This document shows positions 17,976-29,672 of a stretch of DNA of 54,279 nt, piece by piece. The notes under the pieces are model-generated. The model saw only the letters and a list, made by a program, of their open reading frames with translations. It ran no database searches and was not told where the DNA came from. A program made the translations under genes and the position numbers. Positions within the stretch are counted from its first letter, which is position 1, and every line of letters begins with the position of its first letter. Source of the stretch: Candidatus Hydrogenedentota bacterium (GTDB taxonomy: Bacteria > Hydrogenedentota > Hydrogenedentia > Hydrogenedentales > CAILVY01); contig CAILVY010000007.1 in assembly GCA_903837785.1 (NCBI GenBank), positions 1-54,279 of the forward strand. Reading direction: 5' to 3'.

Positions 17976-19058
17976 ATGACTCGCATGGCCATGATTGGAC
18001 TCCTTCTTGTTTTGTGTGTGGCGCCCGCGGGCGGAAACATTCGCGACGGGCAACCACTGTCCTTCGCGATGCAGCCGGGCGAGGCGGTTCCGGCGGATGC
18101 GCATCTCCGGTGGCCGGAATTCGTGCCGATGGATGCGTCATCGAAGCCGGAGAAGTTCCCGCCGATAGACTGGCTGGGGCTGCGCAATCCGGTCTTGGCT
18201 TCGCGCCATGGCGCCATCAAGAACCAGGCGGTGGTCTATTCCGGGGGATGGTTCTGGTTCTTCCCGGCATTGCAGATCGCACAGGGCAGGGCCTGTCTGC
18301 GGACGCGCGACTTCAAGACCTACGAGTACTACCTGCCAAGACAAACCGTGTCGGGCGCCCCGCGGCTCTTGCAGCACGAGGGGCGGTGGCATGCGCTGTA
18401 TCAGTTGTTCGCAAAGACGGCGGAGCGGCGTATTTTCCATGCGTCTTCAGAAGACCTCCTGGAGTGGACCGCGCCTCGGGAAGCATGGCCGTCGTTTCAG
18501 CCCGGGACGCGCCACATCGACGCGGCGCTGGCCTGGGAGAGCGGACACTACTACGCCGGCTTCAAATCGAATCAGCAGCTCTATGTCACGCGAAGCTGTT
18601 CGGAAAAGTTGGACCTGGCGTGGGAGACACCCCTCCGGGCGGAGTCGGAGGGCTGGTGCGAAGCGTTCCAGTTCATCCGGATCGACGGGCGCTGGCGCAT
18701 GCTGGCGACCGCGCGTGCGCCCAAGGGCTACGAGACCGGCGGCAATTCGTACACGGGCAGCCACGAACCCTTTCTCTACACGATGGATGGCGACGGTTCG
18801 AAGCTCGAAGATTGGTCACGCTGGAAGGACAAGACGCACGTCGCACTGCCCTTCGCGGACTGGAACAAGGTCATGCATGCGAATTCGGCCTTTCTCTGCG
18901 ATTGGCGGGAACATGACGGGTGGTTTTACCTCTTCTTCGCGGGGGCGAACGACGACACGACGAACCGCGGCCGGGGCCATGGCAAGATTGGCATGGCGCG
19001 GTCCCGCAATCTCATGAAGTGGTACCTCCCGGGAGAGCCGGAAGACCCGTCGCGTTGA
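17976..19058 (+). CDS. Secreted beta-propeller glycosidase-like protein (GH43/GH32 type)
   Basis: A 360-residue protein with a signal peptide (MIGLLLVLCVAPAGG) and repeated short beta-sheet signatures such as YSGGWFWFFPALQIAQGRA, TRDFKTYEYYLP, HASSEDLLEWTAP and KIGMARSRNLMKWYLPG. The R-x-L-(x)n-W pattern of each blade is that of five-bladed propeller glycosidases of GH43/GH32 and related families. No clear catalytic Asp/Glu trio can be assigned, so it may be a binding protein. No Shine-Dalgarno is visible and a TATACA box lies just upstream, so translation may begin leaderless at the ATG at 17985. Confidence 0.65.
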   Translation: MTRMAMIGLLLVLCVAPAGGNIRDGQPLSFAMQPGEAVPADAHLRWPEFVPMDASSKPEKFPPIDWLGLRNPVLASRHGAIKNQAVVYSGGWFWFFPALQIAQGRACLRTRDFKTYEYYLPRQTVSGAPRLLQHEGRWHALYQLFAKTAERRIFHASSEDLLEWTAPREAWPSFQPGTRHIDAALAWESGHYYAGFKSNQQLYVTRSCSEKLDLAWETPLRAESEGWCEAFQFIRIDGRWRMLATARAPKGYETGGNSYTGSHEPFLYTMDGDGSKLEDWSRWKDKTHVALPFADWNKVMHANSAFLCDWREHDGWFYLFFAGANDDTTNRGRGHGKIGMARSRNLMKWYLPGEPEDPSR

Positions 19059-19091
19059 ACGCCCTGCCCCGCGTCCAGTGCAAAGTCCTCC

Positions 19092-19119
19092 TTGTGCAAA
19101 AAGTGCTGTTTGGTATAAG
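19092..19119 (+). promoter_or_regulatory. Predicted sigma70 promoter of the beta-helix gene
   Basis: TTGTGC (19092-19097) and TATAAG (19114-19119) with a 16-base spacer. The start of the downstream gene is about 160 bases away, leaving a long leader in which I see no clear riboswitch. Pattern match only. Confidence 0.45.
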
Positions 19120-19277
19120 CTGAGTTTTGTGAGTGCGATACCGGCGCCCTCGCCGGGAACAGCCGCGAGTGCAACCATCTCGTTGCAGGGCTTGAGGGAA
19201 CCGGGGGAACACGTTGTTCGGCTGTGCATTCGGCGTCAGACACTGCGTTCGAAAGAACCCGTATCCAAGGGGGTACC

Positions 19278-21593
<2,316 letters not shown>

Positions 21594-21636
21594 GGGACCC
21601 AGCTGCCCACATGTGAAGCAGGGAGTCACTGCGGGT

Positions 21637-22101
21637 TCAGCTGCCGCGTTGCGCCCGCTTTCGGCAGGCGCGGACGAGGGTTTCCAGGCATTGGAGGAAG
21701 CGGGACCGATCCTTGGCCCCGAAGGGGGCCGGACCGCCGCTCGCGAGTCCGTGTTCGCGGAGTTGGGACAAGAACTCCCGGTTCGCCAAGGCCTCGCCGA
21801 TGGACTCCTCGGTGAATTCCCGGCCCTTCGCATTCAGCACGGCGGCGCCCTTCCCGAGACAGCGCGCCGCAAGGAGAATGTCATCGGACACGACAATATC
21901 GTGGGGACCCGCATGCTCGACGATCCAGTCGTCTGCCGCATCGAAGCCCCCGCCGACGACGATCATCTCCACCGCAACGCCTTCCGGAAGCCACATCCCC
22001 GCGTTGGCCACGAGCTTCACTTGCAGCCCATGGCGCTTTGCGACCCGGTAGACTTCCTCCTTCACCGGGCACGCGTCCGCATCCACGAGAATCTCCAGCA
22101 T
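21637..22101 (-). CDS. YaiI/YqxD family protein (DUF188)
   Basis: A 154-residue protein of the widespread YaiI/YqxD (UPF0178) family, which has a PIN-like fold and no proven activity. The signature MLEILVDADACPVKEEVYRVA at the start includes the conserved Asp-rich VDADACPV; DDWIVEHAGPHDIVVSDDILLA and LNAKGREF are also typical. The ATG at 22101 gives the exact family start; the frame is open to 22188 but without family support. It is convergent with the beta-helix gene and divergent from the pseudopilin gene. Confidence 0.93.
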   Translation of the reverse strand: MLEILVDADACPVKEEVYRVAKRHGLQVKLVANAGMWLPEGVAVEMIVVGGGFDAADDWIVEHAGPHDIVVSDDILLAARCLGKGAAVLNAKGREFTEESIGEALANREFLSQLREHGLASGGPAPFGAKDRSRFLQCLETLVRACRKRAQRGS

Positions 22102-22406
22102 GCTGATTACAGGCTCCAAGTTGGCTGTACGGCGTGCGACTGTCCGCTTTGGCCCGAATCCAGGGGGGGGCAGGCGCTTCGGTATCATGGTATCAGAGTT
22201 TATGAGGGCGGTCTATTGTGCGCCAGGAGCGGTGATAAGGCCGGTACGTGAGACGCACGACGCTTCTAATAAGTCTATTTATTACAATAACTTATAATAA
22301 GACCATCCTTTGATTTCCGAATACTCCGGTAATCGTCTTCGTCACTTAGTGGGAGGGGGGGGCGCACCCGGCTGCGAAGCGCCGTCCTCGCAACGGAAAA
22401 AGGTTC
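22102..22406. other. Divergent intergenic region with AT-rich tract
   Basis: No gene. A markedly AT-rich tract at 22264-22305 stands out in a GC-rich sequence and holds two adjacent short palindromes, TTATT-AC-AATAA (22279-22290) and CTTAT-A-ATAAG (22291-22301). It may be a regulatory site for the pseudopilin or the DUF188 gene. Confidence 0.5.
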
Positions 22407-22434
22407 TTGTATTTTTCGCACTTGATGCTAAAAT
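22407..22434 (+). promoter_or_regulatory. Predicted sigma70 promoter of the pseudopilin gene
   Basis: TTGTAT (22407-22412) and TAAAAT (22429-22434) with a 16-base spacer; expected start near 22441, leaving a leader of about 60 bases before a strong GAGGAGA ribosome binding site. Confidence 0.55.
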
Positions 22435-22499
22435 GTTCGGAGAAGCTCTGTACGGGGGAAGTTGACCCTATTCTTAACTTTTTGAGAGGAGAAACGGGT

Positions 22500-23486
22500 A
22501 TGTACACGAAGTTTCGCAGTAAGGGATTCACACTGATCGAACTGCTGGTGGTGATCGCCATCATCGGAATTCTGGCCGCCATCCTGTTGCCCGCGCTGGC
22601 CCGCGCGCGGGAAGCGGCGCGGCGCTCGAGCTGCCAGAACAATCTCAAGCAGATGGGCGTCATCTTCAAGATGTACTCGGGCGAATCCAAGGGAATGATG
22701 TGGCCGCGGATGATGGGCTTGGCTTACTACTATGCGGAGGGCATCGGCAAGCCGTCGAATTACGGGCAGTGCAACATGCAGGACGAGGCCGAGATGTCGC
22801 CGGATCCCCGGGCGATCTATCCGGAGTACCTGACCGACTATAACGTTCTGGTGTGCCCTTCGGCGCCCGATGCCGGCGGCGGCGCGGCGGACACGCTCTC
22901 CATCATCAAGCAGACCGACGACACGGGGAACCCGTGCCTGTACGCGGGATTCCCGGATAATCCGGGGGACAGCTATCAATATCTGGGCTGGATTGTGGAC
23001 AAGGCCGAACCGCGATTCCAAACGACCCTGCTCGGCCCCTACACGATTCCGCAACAGCTCTTCTCGGCGTTCCTGGCGCTCACTGATGCCCAGGCCGTCG
23101 GGAGAGGCATTCCCGCGAATCCTGCACGGGCGTTGGAGATGCTGGACAGCGACATGGACCTCACGGATTACGGCGGCGCCGGCTTGGGCAACGGCGACGG
23201 GAGCACGCTGTATCGCCTGCGCGAAGGCATCGAGCGCTTCCTCATCACGGATATCAACAATCCCGCCGCGTCCTCCAAGGCCCAGTCGACCGTGGCCGTC
23301 ATGTGGGATGTGATCAACCTGAACATGCAGAATGACGGGGGCATGTCCTTCAACCACGTGCCCGGCGGCGGCAATGTGCTGTATCTCGACGGCCACGTCA
23401 CCTGGGTCCGCTATCAGATGGGGAACGAATTCCCGATCAACGACCTGTGGGCAGGCGTTGCGGCGTACGTCTCGGGCGAGCTGTGA
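22500..23486 (+). CDS. Type II secretion-type pseudopilin with H-X9-DG domain (DUF1559-like)
   Basis: A 328-residue protein with a prepilin leader: the short basic start MYTKFRSKG is cut before F in [20 protein letters not shown], the class III signal and membrane helix. The following [18 protein letters not shown] is typical of the large pseudopilin families of planctomycete-like bacteria. Near the end [15 protein letters not shown] is the H-X9-DG motif. In those bacteria many copies are present and their task is unknown (surface fibres or sugar uptake have been suggested). The ATG at 22500 follows GAGGAGA. A hairpin follows the gene. Confidence 0.93.
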   Translation: MYTKFRSKGFTLIELLVVIAIIGILAAILLPALARAREAARRSSCQNNLKQMGVIFKMYSGESKGMMWPRMMGLAYYYAEGIGKPSNYGQCNMQDEAEMSPDPRAIYPEYLTDYNVLVCPSAPDAGGGAADTLSIIKQTDDTGNPCLYAGFPDNPGDSYQYLGWIVDKAEPRFQTTLLGPYTIPQQLFSAFLALTDAQAVGRGIPANPARALEMLDSDMDLTDYGGAGLGNGDGSTLYRLREGIERFLITDINNPAASSKAQSTVAVMWDVINLNMQNDGGMSFNHVPGGGNVLYLDGHVTWVRYQMGNEFPINDLWAGVAAYVSGEL

Positions 23487-23553
23487 TCTGAGACCGGAAC
23501 ACAACGCGTGCGGTGCACTTGAAGCGCCGACGTGAAGGAAGACCGTACAGACA

Positions 23554-23586
23554 AGAGCCTCCATTCCTCCAGGGCATGGAGGCTCT
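23554..23586 (+). terminator. Hairpin after the pseudopilin gene
   Basis: A perfect 11-base inverted repeat (23554-23564 with 23576-23586) and an 11-base loop, 67 bases after the stop of the pseudopilin. There is no T run on the plus strand, so it is a possible but imperfect terminator or a mRNA stabiliser. Confidence 0.45.
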
Positions 23587-23711
23587 CCTGCATCGTGACG
23601 GATTACGAAGCCGTTGCCCCTGAAGGTTGCATCCGCAGGTGCACGAAGGAATGGACGTCCCGCCGAAGCTATTTCCGCGAGAGCGAAAGCAGAACGGCGG
23701 ACGGCCGCGCG

Positions 23712-23822
23712 CTATTTCGCCTTCTTCTTCTCGTTCTTCTTCTTCCGCTTTTCCATCAGCGTGAGCTGCGGCTTCTTCTGTGCTTCCTTCTTGCCCTTGT
23801 CCATCTTTCCTCTGTCGCCCAT
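23712..23822 (-). CDS. 36-residue Lys-rich microprotein
   Basis: Encodes a highly basic, hydrophilic peptide: MGDRGKMDKGKKEAQKKPQ followed by LTLMEKRKKKNEKKKAK. AGGAGA lies eight bases before the ATG at 23822 (an ATG six bases upstream is too close to it). Very similar short Lys-rich proteins occur in unrelated bacteria, which supports it as a real gene; function unknown, possibly nucleic-acid binding. Confidence 0.6.
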   Translation of the reverse strand: MGDRGKMDKGKKEAQKKPQLTLMEKRKKKNEKKKAK

Positions 23823-24037
23823 GTTCATTTCTCCTGTTTGAATGCCGGTTCCATAGTAGTTTGAAGCATTTGACGAGCGCAAACCTCTCCGGGTTCCGGC
23901 AACGTTGACACTGTGGCACAGCGTTTTCATAATGGCCTTCGGAATGTTCTCGAGAAGCCTCCTTAACCGGGCCCGGGCGGCCACAACTGTTCCGTTGCGA
24001 GCGTGGGACAACGCCCGGAACCTGGAGTCATCCCGTC

Positions 24038-25525
24038 ATGCTCTTCCCCGGACTTTGCGCGAGAATCCGGCGCCTTGAGGCCTGTGGCGAACGCCGGCCG
24101 CGACTGTGTGCGCGGTGGTGTTTGCTCGTCTTTGCCGCGTCGATGGCCGCGGCCCAGGTCCCCACGCTGCAGTTGCATCAGGATTTTGCTTCTGACCCAG
24201 GTTGGCTGGGGATGAACAACCTGCCGGATCCCGCCCGCGGCGTGAACCGGGTTCAGGATTTCGGCTATAGCGCCACGGCGCATGCCAGCACGTCGCCCGG
24301 CGAAATGGGCGGCCGTGTTTCCCGGTCCTTGATTCCGGCCACGTATTTCAAGCCCCTGCCCGAGAAAACGTTGGAGGATTCCCTTACGGCCTCTGGACGC
24401 CTCGCGGTCACGCATTCCTCCGGGGGCAGCGGCGTGCTCATCGGCTGGTTCAATCATGCGTCGCGCGGCTGGCGCACGCCCAATTCGCTTGCCATTCGTC
24501 TTGACGGCGAGGCAGGGAAGTTCCGCGTCTTCTTCGAGTACGGCACCCGGCACTGGATGACGGGCGGCGGCGAGACGTTTGAAGGCCCCTGGCAGACGAC
24601 GAAGACGCCGCCGCTGGCGGCCGACGGGACGCCCCACTCGTGGACGCTCTCCTACGATCCTTCCGGCGCGGGCGGGCGCGGCGAGATGGTTTTCGTGCTT
24701 GACGGCGCAACGTATCGCGCCGCGCTCGAGGAGGGGCACAAAGCCGATGGCGCGGTGTTTGATCGCTTTGGCATGATCAACCAGCAGACGGATGGCGACG
24801 AGATGACGGTTTTCGCCGGGGATATCGCGCTCGACGGAGAACGCCAGGATCTCTCGAAGGACCCGGGCTGGGAAGGCACAGGGAATCGTTCGTCGTTTCG
24901 GGATACGACTGTGCGCCCGTTGCACAACTTCGGCTATCGAAGCACCTCCTTTGCCGGCGGAGCTCCGGGCGAAGTGGGAGGCATCGTGTGGCGCATCGAA
25001 AGCACGCATCCCGAACAGGCCCTCTCCTACGGCGCCCCGGTTGGCCGTCTTTCGCTGCGGGAGCCGTTGAGGGCCTCCGGCAGGATCGTCATGCGTGCCG
25101 CGGGGGTGGACAGCGCCCTCTTGCTGGGCTGGTTCAATTCACTCACGGCGATCGGCGCGCCGCCGGCGAACTTTCTCGGCGTGCTGATTGAAGGCCCGAG
25201 CCGCGTCGGCCACTATTTTCGTCCCGCCTGCGCAAGTTCCGCCAACGCCGTGCAGATCATGGAGCACGGACCGCTCCTCTATCCCGACGGAACGCCCCAT
25301 GCCTGGCGGATTGCCTATGAACCCGCAGGCGCGAACGGAAACGGCAGCCTCCGCGCGCAGTTGGACGACACGAGCGTTGTGTTGGAGCTTACGCCGCAGG
25401 TGTTGAAGGACAACGCCGCCTTCGATCGATTCGGATGCCTCAGTCTGCAGCGCGGCGGCCTCTTCGTTGAGGCCTATCTCGACGACATCGAGTACACGGC
25501 GCAGGACATGACACGCCCGCGGTGA
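24038..25525 (+). CDS. Secreted protein with two tandem homologous domains, unknown function
   Basis: A 495-residue protein with a signal-like N-terminus (CLLVFAASMAAAQ). It is built of two copies of one ~220-residue unit: DPGW at residue 53 is matched by DPGW at 275, and after each come [D/N]FGY, GE[M/V]GG, an L-A-SGR segment, LIGWFNH/LLGWFNS, DGTPH[S/A]W and AVFDRFG/AAFDRFG. The units look beta-rich, perhaps jelly-roll sugar-binding domains. No catalytic motif is seen. It stands between a microprotein and the GH20 gene. Confidence 0.72.
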   Translation: MLFPGLCARIRRLEACGERRPRLCARWCLLVFAASMAAAQVPTLQLHQDFASDPGWLGMNNLPDPARGVNRVQDFGYSATAHASTSPGEMGGRVSRSLIPATYFKPLPEKTLEDSLTASGRLAVTHSSGGSGVLIGWFNHASRGWRTPNSLAIRLDGEAGKFRVFFEYGTRHWMTGGGETFEGPWQTTKTPPLAADGTPHSWTLSYDPSGAGGRGEMVFVLDGATYRAALEEGHKADGAVFDRFGMINQQTDGDEMTVFAGDIALDGERQDLSKDPGWEGTGNRSSFRDTTVRPLHNFGYRSTSFAGGAPGEVGGIVWRIESTHPEQALSYGAPVGRLSLREPLRASGRIVMRAAGVDSALLLGWFNSLTAIGAPPANFLGVLIEGPSRVGHYFRPACASSANAVQIMEHGPLLYPDGTPHAWRIAYEPAGANGNGSLRAQLDDTSVVLELTPQVLKDNAAFDRFGCLSLQRGGLFVEAYLDDIEYTAQDMTRPR

Positions 25526-25580
25526 TTGCCGCGCGAATCCGGGGGAACCCGATGCGCCTGAATCGGCCGTCGCGCAGCGC

Positions 25581-27635
25581 TCATTCCTGTTTGCGGATGA
25601 GGACGTCGCCGGTCGAGTCGGTGCCCAAGTGACAGTCGATGCCGGCCTTGATCGTGTAGACGGCATCGGGTTTCCGCGCGGGAACCTGGAGTGTGTAGAC
25701 GATGTTGTCTTTCCCGTAGCCGCTCCAGCCGTGATGCGTGTCGCGGGCGATTTCCTTCCCGTCTTCCAGAAGGGCCACCCAGTCAATCGCGACGCCGTGC
25801 TCGCCCTTCAGATAGAGCATGATGACCTCATAGGGACCGGAGTCTTTGATGCTCTCGGAGGCGTTCCACGCCAACTCGACGGAGGGGGCCGAAAGCTTCT
25901 CGGGCGTCCATGACCCGAGCGAGGCGCCGCTTCCGCCGACCGCCCAGTCTTTCGGGAACTTCAGGCCGTACGCCGCCAGCCGCCGATAGTGGGTCTTGCT
26001 TCGTTGCACGAAGCCGTCCCAATTGCGCCGGTTCTTGTCCGTCCATCCGACTTCCGCGAGGGCGGTCAGGCGGGGGAATATCATCTCGTCCGCCCGCGAT
26101 TCTGGTTGATTCCACGCGGGCGCGTGCGGTCCGAGAATGTGTTTAGCCTGATCGGGCGAGAGTCCTTCGGGAAGGGGCTCCAATCCATAGACCAGGGCCG
26201 TGTTTCGCGGGTCGCCCAGATCGAAGTACACATGGCTGAACGGGGAAACGACGGCATCGTGTGCCGCGAGGGCGGCTTCCGCGGCGGGATTCTCGGGGGT
26301 CGGCACGAACTCCATGTAGTCCATGCCGCCCTGATAATGCCACTGATTGATGACGGCATTGGGCGGGAAGGCTCCGCGCCAGGACAAGTCGTCCCACAGC
26401 ATGGGGCGCCGGCCCTTCGCAGAGACCACTTCACACACGCGCCGCATGAAGACGCGATAAAGCAGATACTTGCTGTTGTCTCCGGTGCACTTGGCGAAGA
26501 GTTGTCTCAGTTCTTCTGTGTCCTCGTTGACGATATTCGTCTGGCGCATCCGTTCCTGGCAATTCGGACACTGCTTCCAGGCGAGGCCGAAATACTCGTC
26601 GCCGCCCACATGGATCTCCGGCGAAGGGAACAGGCCGATGATTTCGCCAAGCACCCTCTCGATGAACTGATAGCTCTTTTCGGAGGCGGGACAATACTCC
26701 GCCCATTCATACGATTTCGGACCCCAGGCCTGTTCCCCCGTGCGCAGGGGATTGTTGATGCACATCAACTCGGGGTACGCGGCCATGGCAATGCTCGAAT
26801 GCGCCGGGAACTCGATCTCCGGGACAAGAACGACGTTTCGGCTCTCCGCATACTGGACGAGGTCCCGAATGTCGTCCTGCGAGTAGACGCCGCGCGTGCG
26901 TTCCGGCACTTTCAGGGGCCATTTTTCCATATTCGTCAGTTCTGGATAGGCCTTGATCTCGATTGTCCAGGCCTCTGAATCCGTCAAATGAAGATGCAGC
27001 CGGTTCATCTTGTGCATCGCCAGCAAGTCGATGTACTTCTTGATGAAGTCCGGGGTGAGGAAGAAGCGCGCGGGATCCAGCATCAGCCCCCGCCAGGGGA
27101 AGCGCGGGCAATCCTCAATCGTGACACAGGGGACCTTCCAGGAGGTTACGTTCTGGCGTGTGCGGCTGAAGATTTCGGGCGGCAGCAGTTGAAGGAGTGT
27201 CTGGCATCCGTAAAGGAGGCCGGCCGGCGTGGCCGCCGATAGGCTTATCCTGTTCGGAGTAACACTCAACGTGTATCCCTCCCGGCCAAGACGTTCCAGG
27301 GAGGACGAGGTCTGAAGATAGATGCCTTTGGAGCCGGGAAAGACGGATTCTGTCTGCACGATACGCCATTCGAAACCCGTGGAGCTCCGCAGTGTTTCGG
27401 AGAGGAGCTTCGCGTTCGTGTCCGAGGACGCGTCCGCGAATAGTGTGATGCCCGCGTCGAGCAGAAACTCACCCGCTTCGGGCGTCACGCTGTTTGGCCA
27501 CGGAACAATCGGGAACCGGGCATGCATCGCGTCTACAGGCTCCGGTGCGGTTGAGGAGTCCGAAGCGCCGGCAGTCCCGAGCGGCACGATTGAAATGACC
27601 AAAGCCACGAAGACCGTTCTCCACCCGCATTTCAT
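25581..27635 (-). CDS. Secreted beta-N-acetylhexosaminidase (GH20)
   Basis: A 684-residue exo-enzyme that removes beta-linked GlcNAc or GalNAc by substrate-assisted catalysis. A signal peptide (WRTVFVALVISIVPLGTAGA) is followed by the GH20 N-terminal domain and the barrel, which begins at PRFPWRGLMLDPARFF. The catalytic Asp346-Glu347 pair lies in HVGGDEYFG, and HLHLTDSEAW is the substrate pocket. The last ~150 residues form a beta-domain (WNASESIKDSGPYEV). The ATG at 27635 has AGGAAGG upstream. Secreted and divergent from the toroid protein, it suits glycosaminoglycan or chitin breakdown. Confidence 0.93.
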   Translation of the reverse strand: MKCGWRTVFVALVISIVPLGTAGASDSSTAPEPVDAMHARFPIVPWPNSVTPEAGEFLLDAGITLFADASSDTNAKLLSETLRSSTGFEWRIVQTESVFPGSKGIYLQTSSSLERLGREGYTLSVTPNRISLSAATPAGLLYGCQTLLQLLPPEIFSRTRQNVTSWKVPCVTIEDCPRFPWRGLMLDPARFFLTPDFIKKYIDLLAMHKMNRLHLHLTDSEAWTIEIKAYPELTNMEKWPLKVPERTRGVYSQDDIRDLVQYAESRNVVLVPEIEFPAHSSIAMAAYPELMCINNPLRTGEQAWGPKSYEWAEYCPASEKSYQFIERVLGEIIGLFPSPEIHVGGDEYFGLAWKQCPNCQERMRQTNIVNEDTEELRQLFAKCTGDNSKYLLYRVFMRRVCEVVSAKGRRPMLWDDLSWRGAFPPNAVINQWHYQGGMDYMEFVPTPENPAAEAALAAHDAVVSPFSHVYFDLGDPRNTALVYGLEPLPEGLSPDQAKHILGPHAPAWNQPESRADEMIFPRLTALAEVGWTDKNRRNWDGFVQRSKTHYRRLAAYGLKFPKDWAVGGSGASLGSWTPEKLSAPSVELAWNASESIKDSGPYEVIMLYLKGEHGVAIDWVALLEDGKEIARDTHHGWSGYGKDNIVYTLQVPARKPDAVYTIKAGIDCHLGTDSTGDVLIRKQE

Positions 27636-27846
27636 TGCCTTCCTGTATTGCATGTCCGTCACCTTTCCGCGCCTGCGTCCTGACTATTCTGTGGGCATCT
27701 TAGGGCGAGAACACGCGCTCGTCAAACCTTCAGGGATACCCTGCGTTCGGCCGCGCGGCCGCATCGCGCGGCGCCCCCTGCCCTCCAGGAGCGCAACGCC
27801 CTCCTTTGAATCGCCACCCCGTGAATTCCGCCGTGAGACCCCGGCA

Positions 27847-27875
27847 TTGATGTGCACTGTCTGTGCGGCGATAAT
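27847..27875 (+). promoter_or_regulatory. Predicted sigma70 promoter of the toroid gene
   Basis: TTGATG (27847-27852) and GATAAT (27870-27875) with an ideal 17-base spacer, about 95 bases before the ATG at 27970. The remaining intergenic stretch 27636-27846 holds no gene that I can support. Confidence 0.6.
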
Positions 27876-27969
27876 CTGTGCGGTGGAGATCGAGTGTCGA
27901 GGAGGAAGCCGGTTCCGGACCCGCTTCCCCTGGCCAGTCGCACGCGCCAAACGTAGAGGGAGACGAGAG

Positions 27970-29511
27970 ATGCACGCGGCCATTTCTGTATCGATCGCAC
28001 TGATCACGGCATGCTGTGTGGCGCAATCCTCTCTTGCGCTTGAGAGCGAGTCGCCCCAGTCGCTGATCACAGGATCGAACGCCTTCAGCAAGCAGTTCAT
28101 CGACCCGCCCGAGTTTCAGTTGCTGCCCATCCCCGGCGCGTCGGAATACCGGGCGGTGATCAGCCAGGACGGACGCGAGTGGTCGTTGAAGTCCTCGAAA
28201 CCGGTTCTGCGTCTTGAAAAGGTTTGGAAGCGGCTGCATCCCAGGAAATTCAGGATACGCTTCATTTGGGCAAGTGCGGAGGGAACAGTTCTGCGGGAGG
28301 AGGCCAGCGAACGGGTGAAGGCGCCTGATTTCTCCGGCCTGTCCGGGCCTTGCGCCGATTGGAGCGCTGCGGCGGACCGCAATGTTGCGTATCTGATTCA
28401 CGAATCCGGCCACAACACGACGGCGCCGTACCGGGAACCGGGAGTGCCTGTCTGGATCTGGGCGGCGACCCCGCAGCACGAAGCGAGCTACCCCTGCATC
28501 ACCATCAACAACATTATCTGGGCGTTTCTCGCTCACGTGAGGAACAATGGGCCTCAAAGCGCGGAAGCGTTGAGACTCGCCCGGGTCAGCGCGGACTGGG
28601 CGCTCGCGCATCGCCAACCCGACAGCGGTGCGCTGCCGCTCTTTCCTTATTCAACCATCACAAAGGGCAGCTTCGGCGGAAGTGTCGAAGGTGAATCGGT
28701 CAACCTGCTGCGCGCTTCCTGGTTTGCCATCAGCTTCGTGGATTTGTACGCGGCCACCCGGCATGAGCCTTATCTGGCCTATGCCCGCCATATCGCCGAC
28801 ACGACCGTCAAGTTTCAGAACGCGGACGGGAGCTTTCCCTATCGGGTGAATCCGGGAACCGGGGCGGTGACCGAAGAATACAATTGCAGCGTCATGGAGT
28901 TTGTTGAACTGGTTGAGAAGCTCGCGCCCTATGGATTCGACGAGCGCCGGGCCATGGCCGCGCAACGCGCCCTCGAATGGGTGCTCGCCTATGTCTGCGC
29001 CACCCACAACTGGAAAGCGGCCTACGAAGACGTGGGCGAGATGCGCTTCTGCACGAACCTCTCGCAAATGCCCGCACAGCCTTTGATTCGCTATCTCTGC
29101 CGGCACAAGGATGAGAACCCGGCCTACCTGCCCGAGGCCATCCGTTTGAACCGCTGGATCGAGGACCAGTTTGTCACTTTCGGCCCCGGCAATGAAGCAT
29201 CGCCGGTGCGCGCGAAGGGTCCGCTCGTCTTCGAGCAGTTCGTCTGCTGGTGGCCCATGGACGGCCATACCGCCAACTGGATCCTCTCCCTCATAGAACT
29301 GCACAGGGCCACAGGCAAGCGTGTTTACCTGGACAAGGCCAAGGCCGCGGCGGACGCCATCTGCGCAGGGCAATATGGGGACGGTCAGTTTTCCACGTGG
29401 GGCAGAGATTTCGAAACCGGCGAATCCCCCGCCAAGAGCGCCAACTGGTACAATGCCGGGGCATTCTCCGACTGGGCGCTGTACAGCCTCGTGCAGTACT
29501 TGAAGAACTGA
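27970..29511 (+). CDS. Secreted alpha/alpha-toroid (six-hairpin) protein, glycosidase-like
   Basis: A 513-residue protein with a signal peptide (ISVSIALITACCVAQ), an N-terminal Ig-like domain (ISQDGREWSLKSSKPVLRLE) and a helical part from about 150 on with the rhythm of the six-hairpin glycosidase superfamily: AFLAHVRNNG, SADWALAHRQPDSGALPLF, ADTTVKFQNADGSFPYR, MEFVELVEKLAPYG and AAADAICAGQYGDGQFSTWG. The repeats A-x-x-Q-x-x-D-G-S-F are those of GH88/GH127-like and pectate or uronate-degrading toroids. No catalytic pair can be assigned. The frame is open to 27322, but AGGGAGACGAG before the ATG at 27970 and the signal peptide fix the start. Confidence 0.7.
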   Translation: MHAAISVSIALITACCVAQSSLALESESPQSLITGSNAFSKQFIDPPEFQLLPIPGASEYRAVISQDGREWSLKSSKPVLRLEKVWKRLHPRKFRIRFIWASAEGTVLREEASERVKAPDFSGLSGPCADWSAAADRNVAYLIHESGHNTTAPYREPGVPVWIWAATPQHEASYPCITINNIIWAFLAHVRNNGPQSAEALRLARVSADWALAHRQPDSGALPLFPYSTITKGSFGGSVEGESVNLLRASWFAISFVDLYAATRHEPYLAYARHIADTTVKFQNADGSFPYRVNPGTGAVTEEYNCSVMEFVELVEKLAPYGFDERRAMAAQRALEWVLAYVCATHNWKAAYEDVGEMRFCTNLSQMPAQPLIRYLCRHKDENPAYLPEAIRLNRWIEDQFVTFGPGNEASPVRAKGPLVFEQFVCWWPMDGHTANWILSLIELHRATGKRVYLDKAKAAADAICAGQYGDGQFSTWGRDFETGESPAKSANWYNAGAFSDWALYSLVQYLKN

Positions 29512-29672
29512 CCCATGCCGGTCTTCACGACCGCCGCCGCCGTTCAAGATGCGGTTTGGCGCCTGCCTTTGCGCACGTGTGCACCGGGATCTTGACAGGG
29601 GCGCATCCGAACAAGACCCGGGCGACGGAGACGGACAGCGGCTGCGTTCCGGCCCGAATCAGGGCGGATGAA

